38,658 bases of DNA from Kiritimatiellia bacterium (GTDB lineage: Bacteria; Verrucomicrobiota; Kiritimatiellia; RFP12; UBA1067), in the NCBI GenBank assembly GCA_017406465.1, contig JAFQYM010000057.1, positions 1 to 38,658 on the forward strand. Reading direction: 5' to 3'. Made by a program: the position numbers and the translations under genes. The notes under the pieces were generated by a model that was not told where the DNA came from, searched no databases, and saw nothing but the letters and a program-made list of their open reading frames with translations. Shown here in pieces: positions 34,281-38,658 of the stretch (the stretch's first letter is position 1; each line of letters opens with the position of its first letter).

Positions 34281-34922
34281 CTATCCAACTCTATACCCAA
34301 CGCCTCTCACTGTCTCAATATGCTCGCCCCACTTGCCGAGCTTCTGCCTGAGCTTCGCCACCTGGACGTCAACTGTACGCTCGTCGGGCGGACGCGCGAA
34401 GACTCGCCCCCTGTGCGCGACGAGGCGGACAAGCAAATCGAATTCGCCCGGCGTCAAGTCAAGCGCCTTCCCGCGAAGCGTGGCGACGCGAGAGCCCTCG
34501 TCGACTTTAAGACCGTCGAAGTCCATCCCCTCGGTAACAGGCAGCCCCCTTCTCAAAACCGCCTTCACCCGCGCAAGCAGGACCTTTCTGTCGAACGGCT
34601 TCGTCACATAGTCGTCCGCGCCGGCGTCGAGGCCGCGCACAATGTCCTCGCTCGCGGTGCGCGCCGTAAGCATGACGATGCGCGTCGCCGCGAGCGCCGG
34701 CGTCTCGCGAATCCGTCTCGCAATTGAAAAGCCGTCGAGCCCCGGGAGCATTACGTCGAGTAGGACGAGATCCGGCTTGTCGCGCACCACCATCTTGAGC
34801 CCGTCGTCGCCGCGCGGCGACGACACGACGTCGCCGTAGCCAGCGCCGAGAAGCGCCATTTCGAGAAGCGCGCGAATGGTCGCGTCGTCTTCGACAATCC
34901 GTATCTTTGCGATTTCTCCCAT
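34281..34922 (-). CDS. OmpR/PhoB-type response regulator with shortened winged helix
   Basis: A 213-residue protein. The receiver domain (1-120) has the acceptor Asp in LVLLDVMLPGLDG, the Thr/Ala switch and DDYVTKPFD. The C-terminal DNA-binding domain has GEFDLLVRLVAHRGRVFA, then jumps to PPDERTVDVQVAKLRQKLG and ends VRGVGYRVG. The usual helix with the REQLLxxVWG motif, about 12 residues, is missing in frame. The recognition helix (RTVDV...) is intact. Comparison is from family knowledge. DNA binding may be altered. The gene begins 3 nt after the dipeptidase stop. Confidence 0.9.
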   Translation of the reverse strand: MGEIAKIRIVEDDATIRALLEMALLGAGYGDVVSSPRGDDGLKMVVRDKPDLVLLDVMLPGLDGFSIARRIRETPALAATRIVMLTARTASEDIVRGLDAGADDYVTKPFDRKVLLARVKAVLRRGLPVTEGMDFDGLKVDEGSRVATLRGKALDLTPGEFDLLVRLVAHRGRVFARPPDERTVDVQVAKLRQKLGKWGEHIETVRGVGYRVG

Positions 34923-34925
34923 GTC

Positions 34926-36281
34926 CTAAAGCGCTGAAAGGATCTTGCAGCCCCACTCGCGCGCCTTGTCGAACTGCGCGAAGGAATAGCTCTCGTTCGG
35001 GGAATGGATGCGGTCCTCCGCCTGTCCCCAGCCGACGATCAAGGGCGCCGCGCCAGATGCTTCGCGCAGAAGCGAAAGAACGGGAATCGAAGCGCCGCAC
35101 CACTGGAACGCAGGCCCACGCGGATCCATTTCGGAAAGCACGTCCGACGCGAGCCGGAAGAGCGGAGAGGCGAGCGGAAGCCGGAACGCGGCGCTTCCCT
35201 CGACCACGTCTTCAAACATAAGCTTAAGCCCCTTCGGGCACCTGTCCTCGAGATGCGCACGCACCGCGGCAAATGCGCCGCGCGGCGACTGTCCGGGAAC
35301 GAGACGCATCGATATCTTCGCGAAAGCGGACGAAGGTATTATGGTCTTGGATCCCGGGCCACCATAGCCGGAATGTATGCCGTTCACCTCTATCGTGGGC
35401 TCGAAGGAGTTGCGCTGAACGAGGGTCTTCCCCGTCTGTCCGCCGCACGGCTCGCAACCGATGTCCTCCTCAAGCGACTCGTAGGAAGGCCCGAACATCT
35501 CGGCCGTCGCGAGCTCGTCGTGCGTCGGATTCTCGATTCCGTCGCGAAACCCGGCGACTGCAATAGACCCGTCTGGGAAGTGAAGACTCGCCATGAGCTC
35601 TGCGATGCCCTGCGCAGGGCTCGGCGAAATGCCGCCGTATTCGCCCGAGTGGAGATCGCGGTTTGGTCCGGAAAGCCGAACGGTGAAATGGGAAATCCCG
35701 CGGAGACCGGCGATTATTGCGGGCCTCAAGCCAGAGGCCGCGGACGTGTCGCAGACGAGCAGCACGTCTGCGGCGAGACGGCGGCGCAACGATGGGACGA
35801 GCTCCGAAAGCGACTTGCTCCCCGACTCCTCCTGGCCGTCGAGGACTATCTTGATGTTGAGCTTCCCACCATCAAGCGCGAGGTAGTCGCGCATGCCGCA
35901 CAAGAAGGCGAACGTCTGCCCCTTGTCGTCGTTTGCGCCACGGCAGTAAATGCGCCCGTCAATGACAGTCGGTTCGAAGGGGGGCGTCTTCCACTCTTCG
36001 ATCGGGTCCGGCGGCTGGACGTCGTAGTGACCGTAGACGAGCACTGTCGGCGCGCCCTCCTCGCCCTTCCTCTCCGCGAACAGGACTGGCGGCGGGAGCG
36101 CCGCTCCCGACATGTCCACGCCGTCGCCAGGGTAAAGCATCTCCGCCGAGAAGCCAAGCTTCGACAGCCATTTGCGAAGCCACGACGCACAGGCGACGCA
36201 CTCCTTGAGGCGAGCCGGGTCTGAACCGACCGTCTCGTATTTCAGAAGTTCGCACCACTCAGCTAAAACAGAATCTTCCAT
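34926..36281 (-). CDS. M20-family dipeptidase or deacylase
   Basis: A 451-residue metallopeptidase. Two-metal ligands are visible: His85 and Asp87 in GHYDVQP, Asp118 in RGANDDKGQ, Glu151-Glu152 in GQEESGS, an Asp in VCDTSA, and His426 in DRIHSPNE near the C-terminus. The dimerisation lid follows around 195-300 (LSGPNRDLHSGEYGG). Family knowledge: members related to CNDP-like and PepV-type dipeptidases cut dipeptides in the cytoplasm. Length and motifs fit. An AAAGGA ribosome site precedes the ATG. Its presence in an operon with signalling genes is unexplained. It could process cell-wall dipeptides. Confidence 0.9.
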   Translation of the reverse strand: MEDSVLAEWCELLKYETVGSDPARLKECVACASWLRKWLSKLGFSAEMLYPGDGVDMSGAALPPPVLFAERKGEEGAPTVLVYGHYDVQPPDPIEEWKTPPFEPTVIDGRIYCRGANDDKGQTFAFLCGMRDYLALDGGKLNIKIVLDGQEESGSKSLSELVPSLRRRLAADVLLVCDTSAASGLRPAIIAGLRGISHFTVRLSGPNRDLHSGEYGGISPSPAQGIAELMASLHFPDGSIAVAGFRDGIENPTHDELATAEMFGPSYESLEEDIGCEPCGGQTGKTLVQRNSFEPTIEVNGIHSGYGGPGSKTIIPSSAFAKISMRLVPGQSPRGAFAAVRAHLEDRCPKGLKLMFEDVVEGSAAFRLPLASPLFRLASDVLSEMDPRGPAFQWCGASIPVLSLLREASGAAPLIVGWGQAEDRIHSPNESYSFAQFDKAREWGCKILSAL

Positions 36282-36339
36282 AAGAATGTCCTTTCTAAAA
36301 TCAAGTATCCGCCGTGGAATATCTCCTGCTTGCCGAAAT

Positions 36340-37116
36340 TCACCTTCTTCCTCCGATCTTCACGACTACGGCGGAATAGTTATCCTTCGCGCCACTCGCG
36401 ACGACAAGCGAGCAAATGCGCCCAAGTATCTCCGTCGCCCCGCCTCCGGCCGCCACAGCCGCGGCAAGCCTCGACGGCGCGACAGCACCGTGGACGCCGT
36501 CTGAGCAGAGTAGCATGACGTCCCCTTCCTCGACATCGATCTTGCGCCAATCCACCTTGAGCCGCTCCTGCCCGACGCCAACGGCGCGCGTGAGGATGTG
36601 CGAGAGGGCGAGCGCCCGGACGTCCGCGAGCGGTTTCGCACCCTGCGGCAGACGATGCGAGAGAATCTCCGCCGTCAGCGTGTGGTCCCTCGTGAGCTGA
36701 CGAAGCTTGCCGTCGCGCAGGCGGTAGACCCGACTGTCGCCGACATTTCCAACGGCCGCGATGCGCTTGCCGTCGCTGACGAGCACAGCCACGGTGGACC
36801 CCATCTGCCTGTAGCCGGCCGCCGCGGAGACTGCCCGTATCTCACCGTCGGCGCGGTGGATCGCGTCGTCGACGAGCCGCACGCGGTCTGCAAAGCTTGC
36901 ACGTTCGTGCAGCACGGAATCGACGTTGCGGCAGACGGCGGCACTCGCCTCGCCGCCGGCCTCGCCGCCGCCCATCCCGTCTGCAACGCAAAAGACGAGT
37001 GTCTTCGGATCTGCGACAAGGTGATCCTGGTTTTCACGGCGCACAAGCCCGCATTCGCTCGTGAAAGCGACGTCGGTCTTGAATTTGCGCTGTGTGCCTA
37101 CGAGTCCGAAAAGCAT
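36340..37116 (-). CDS. PP2C-family Ser/Thr phosphatase (soluble, short)
   Basis: A 258-residue single-domain phosphatase without a membrane segment. Metal ligands appear in RRENQDH (Asp31), VADGMGGG (Asp46), LLCSDGVHG and GAKDNYSAV. The frame is open to a GTG at 37221, but ATG 37114-37116 has a GGAGGG ribosome site and starts 5 nt after the kinase stop. It pairs with the kinase at 37122-38129. It resembles the PP2C domain of the locus phosphatase at 12088-13923 (the VADGMGGG block is the same), so the two modules may be related by duplication. Confidence 0.92.
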   Translation of the reverse strand: MLFGLVGTQRKFKTDVAFTSECGLVRRENQDHLVADPKTLVFCVADGMGGGEAGGEASAAVCRNVDSVLHERASFADRVRLVDDAIHRADGEIRAVSAAAGYRQMGSTVAVLVSDGKRIAAVGNVGDSRVYRLRDGKLRQLTRDHTLTAEILSHRLPQGAKPLADVRALALSHILTRAVGVGQERLKVDWRKIDVEEGDVMLLCSDGVHGAVAPSRLAAAVAAGGGATEILGRICSLVVASGAKDNYSAVVVKIGGRR

Positions 37117-37121
37117 GGCGT

Positions 37122-38129
37122 CTACCCTCCTTTCGCAACTCTTACCAACGCGAGGACAAGCGCTTCGAGCGCAAGGAGCATTGCGGTAGCGGCGTACAGA
37201 ACGCCACGATCGCGATACCACGGAATCCTGCCTGTGGCGACTGGTGCGACTGAAACAGCGTCTGCACCTGAATCGATCATTCGCACTATCCGCAAGAGCA
37301 CGCCCGAAGCGGAACCGGGACGGTCGTCAGGATCGGGAAGCGTCATTTCGGAGACAAGTTCCGCAAGCGGAGCGGGGATTTCTGGGCGCAGGTTCCTCAC
37401 GTCGGGGAACGCGCGTCCCTCTATCGCCTTTGCAAGGGTGTTCATCGCGTTTTCGCCGGCGTTGGGACGGCGTCCCACGAGAAGCTCGTAAAGCATCACA
37501 CCAAACGAATAGATGTCCGCGCGGATGTCGACGGAATGCGAATCTATCATCTGCTCCGGAGCCATGTAGGCAGGCGTCCCGATCACTGCAGAAGCGCTCG
37601 TGGCGCGCACGTCGCCATCATGCTCAAAGCGGGAAATGCCGAAATCGGCAAGCTTCGCGACGCCGTTGGCCGCAAAGAGGACATTGTCCGGCTTGATATC
37701 GCGGTGCACCATTCCGTTGCGCTCGATGTGGACGAGCGCATGCGCTACGTCGCGCGCAATCGATACGGCCTTCCCGACCGGAAGGCCGCCCTTTGCCTCA
37801 GAGATAAGGTCCCTGAGCGAACCGCCCGGCATGTACTCCATGACATGATAGAAAAGCCCTGTCGCAGCGTCGCGCCCCGCGTCCCACACCTCGACGAGAT
37901 TCGGGTGCCGCGTCTTCAAGGCAAAGTCCGCCTCGTTCCTGAAGCGCGTCTCGAACTTTCCGTCGTCGGAGGAGTCGGACGGAGCGAGGACTTTCAGCGC
38001 GCAGCGGACGCCCTTCGGGTTCTCCGCAAGCAACACAAGACCCATGCCGCCCGAACCGAGCCGCTTCACCATGCGAAGATTCCCGAAGATACCTCCGGGA
38101 ACAAGCGAATCTCGCCAATCGCCGTCCAT
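37122..38129 (-). CDS. Hanks-type Ser/Thr kinase with C-terminal membrane anchor
   Basis: About 335 residues. The glycine loop LGSGGMG, ATP lysine in CALKV (K46), catalytic VHRDIKPDN, DFG in LADFGISRF and APE in YMAPEQ are all intact. One helix (around 310-330) close to the C-terminus would anchor it in the inner membrane with the catalytic domain inside. The start is uncertain. ATG 38129 begins MDGDWRDSLV, and a TATAAT lies 7 nt upstream. The frame is open to ATG 38183. The earlier start adds a hydrophobic, non-homologous leader and would put the TATAAT in the coding region, so 38129 is preferred. It opens a five-gene operon. Confidence 0.9.
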   Translation of the reverse strand: MDGDWRDSLVPGGIFGNLRMVKRLGSGGMGLVLLAENPKGVRCALKVLAPSDSSDDGKFETRFRNEADFALKTRHPNLVEVWDAGRDAATGLFYHVMEYMPGGSLRDLISEAKGGLPVGKAVSIARDVAHALVHIERNGMVHRDIKPDNVLFAANGVAKLADFGISRFEHDGDVRATSASAVIGTPAYMAPEQMIDSHSVDIRADIYSFGVMLYELLVGRRPNAGENAMNTLAKAIEGRAFPDVRNLRPEIPAPLAELVSEMTLPDPDDRPGSASGVLLRIVRMIDSGADAVSVAPVATGRIPWYRDRGVLYAATAMLLALEALVLALVRVAKGG

Positions 38130-38362
38130 CAAGGAAATTATACCAAAAAAGAGCCCTTTGCGGGCCGTATGGAGTTTACTCATATTTTTTACTTACGGCG
38201 CATTTGCCGCGCAAAGTTTTTGGGTCGCTTCTTCAACCATACCTCAACCACGTCTCAACCACTCGCAAAAGGATTCGTGAGGCGGTGGCCGAAAGCTCCT
38301 CGGCGAATACGCCGTATCCATTCGCTCGGACTTTCGCTCCACCGCCTCACTGCCGCCGCACA
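38130..38362. other. Gap between DUF2235-like fragment and the kinase
   Basis: 233 nt with no supported gene. It holds the kinase promoter candidate and a short CGGC/GCCG hairpin with ATTT core around 38197-38210. The rest shows no clear signal. Confidence 0.4.
38137..38142 (-). promoter_or_regulatory. TATAAT -10 box next to the kinase ATG
   Basis: A perfect TATAAT on the minus strand ends 7 nt before the ATG at 38127-38129. That would make transcription start at or next to the A of the ATG, a leaderless message. No good -35 is seen at 17 nt, so this is only a candidate. Confidence 0.35.
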
Positions 38363-38620
38363 TCAGAGTCCTTTGCAAGCGAAGTGCAATCTGATTCGGG
38401 GTAAATTGCGGCGGGCGCGGTCGAACGCGCCCCAGAGATTCGAGGCCTCGTCGTGGGCGTCGTGCAGGACGACGGCTGATGCGTCGAGCTTTTGCGAAAG
38501 CCGGGCGGTGCGGCACATTTGCCGCACATCGTCCACGCAGATGTCGCGCAGCCGCGTCACGTTCGTTACCTTGCCCGCGACGCCCCGCCCCGTACCCTCG
38601 AAGAAAAGACAGAGATTCAT
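38363..38620 (-). pseudogene. DUF2235-like N-terminal fragment
   Basis: An 85-residue frame beginning MNLCLFFEGTGRGVAG and then KVTNVTRLRDICVDD. This resembles the N-terminus of DUF2235 proteins (FxDGTxN followed by TNVxRL), which include type VI lipase-type effectors and other hydrolases of several hundred residues. Here the frame stops after 85 residues, and no continuation in other frames is evident, so it is probably a truncated remnant. The family match is from motif memory, and the usual Asp of FxDGT is Glu. A small genuine protein remains possible. Confidence 0.45.
38508..38527. repeat. Hairpin with ATTT loop core (copy 2)
   Basis: TGCGGC, loop ACATTT, GCCGCA: a 6-bp stem inside the DUF2235-like fragment. 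It shares the GGC-nnATTT-GCC core with hairpins near 38197-38210 and at 38636-38655. Confidence 0.4.
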
Positions 38621-38635
38621 CCTATGTAATTCCTA

Positions 38636-38655
38636 TCGCGGCGGATTTGCCGCGA
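38636..38655. repeat. Hairpin with ATTT loop core (copy 3)
   Basis: TCGCGGC, loop GGATTT, GCCGCGA: a 7-bp perfect stem just upstream of the start of the DUF2235-like fragment and at the window edge. Three related hairpins in about 460 nt suggest a small interspersed palindrome family. Confidence 0.45.
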
Positions 38656-38658
38656 CGC

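Noticed and set aside
33051..36224. Plus-strand frames opposite the histidine kinase and dipeptidase, up to 406 codons
   Set aside because: Arg-rich antisense frames typical of GC-rich coding DNA. The minus-strand genes carry all catalytic motifs.

Overview
The window reads as a chromosomal segment of a Gram-negative (diderm) bacterium with moderately high GC. It encodes an outer-membrane secretin, a TpsB/Omp85 pore with a POTRA-like region, and many Sec signal peptides. FHA fused to the pilus ATPase, several Hanks-type kinases and several promoters next to their start codons suggest a member of the PVC superphylum, perhaps a Kiritimatiellota- or Verrucomicrobiota-like lineage. That taxonomic guess is inference and weak. 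No rRNA, tRNA, insertion sequence or CRISPR array was found.

Almost every gene lies on the minus strand, so the window reads from right to left. From 32612 down to 1 there is one tightly packed locus of about 32 kb. It starts with a Tad (type IVc) pilus set: CpaB, the secretin CpaC/RcpA, an FHA-CpaF ATPase fusion, TadB, TadC, two FHA membrane proteins, a 60-residue pseudopilin, a Flp pilin, a prepilin peptidase, TadE, TadG and a second TadE-like protein. Next come four exported or membrane proteins of unknown function and a TPR protein, then a second Flp pilin. A PP2C phosphatase and a giant tandem-kinase membrane protein with PEGA-like repeats follow. The locus ends with a second stand-alone CpaF/TrbB-type ATPase and a two-partner secretion pair, TpsB and a very large TpsA adhesin that runs off the left edge. 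No TadZ/CpaE was found.

The left and right ends of this locus share a near-identical 30-bp promoter-operator (7049-7078 before tpsB and 32681-32710 before cpaB). The second copy is divergent from a small ribbon-helix-helix regulator at 32748-32966, the only convincing plus-strand gene. This suggests joint control of pilus and adhesin. The kinase, phosphatase and three FHA proteins look like a phosphothreonine signalling circuit built into the pilus locus, comparable in logic to the PpkA-PppA-Fha circuit of some type VI secretion systems.

From 38129 down to 33042 lies a second minus-strand operon: a small Hanks-type kinase, a PP2C phosphatase, an M20 dipeptidase and a two-component pair. The response regulator lacks one helix of its DNA-binding domain. 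The right edge (38130-38658) holds a short DUF2235-like fragment and three small hairpins with the same ATTT loop core.
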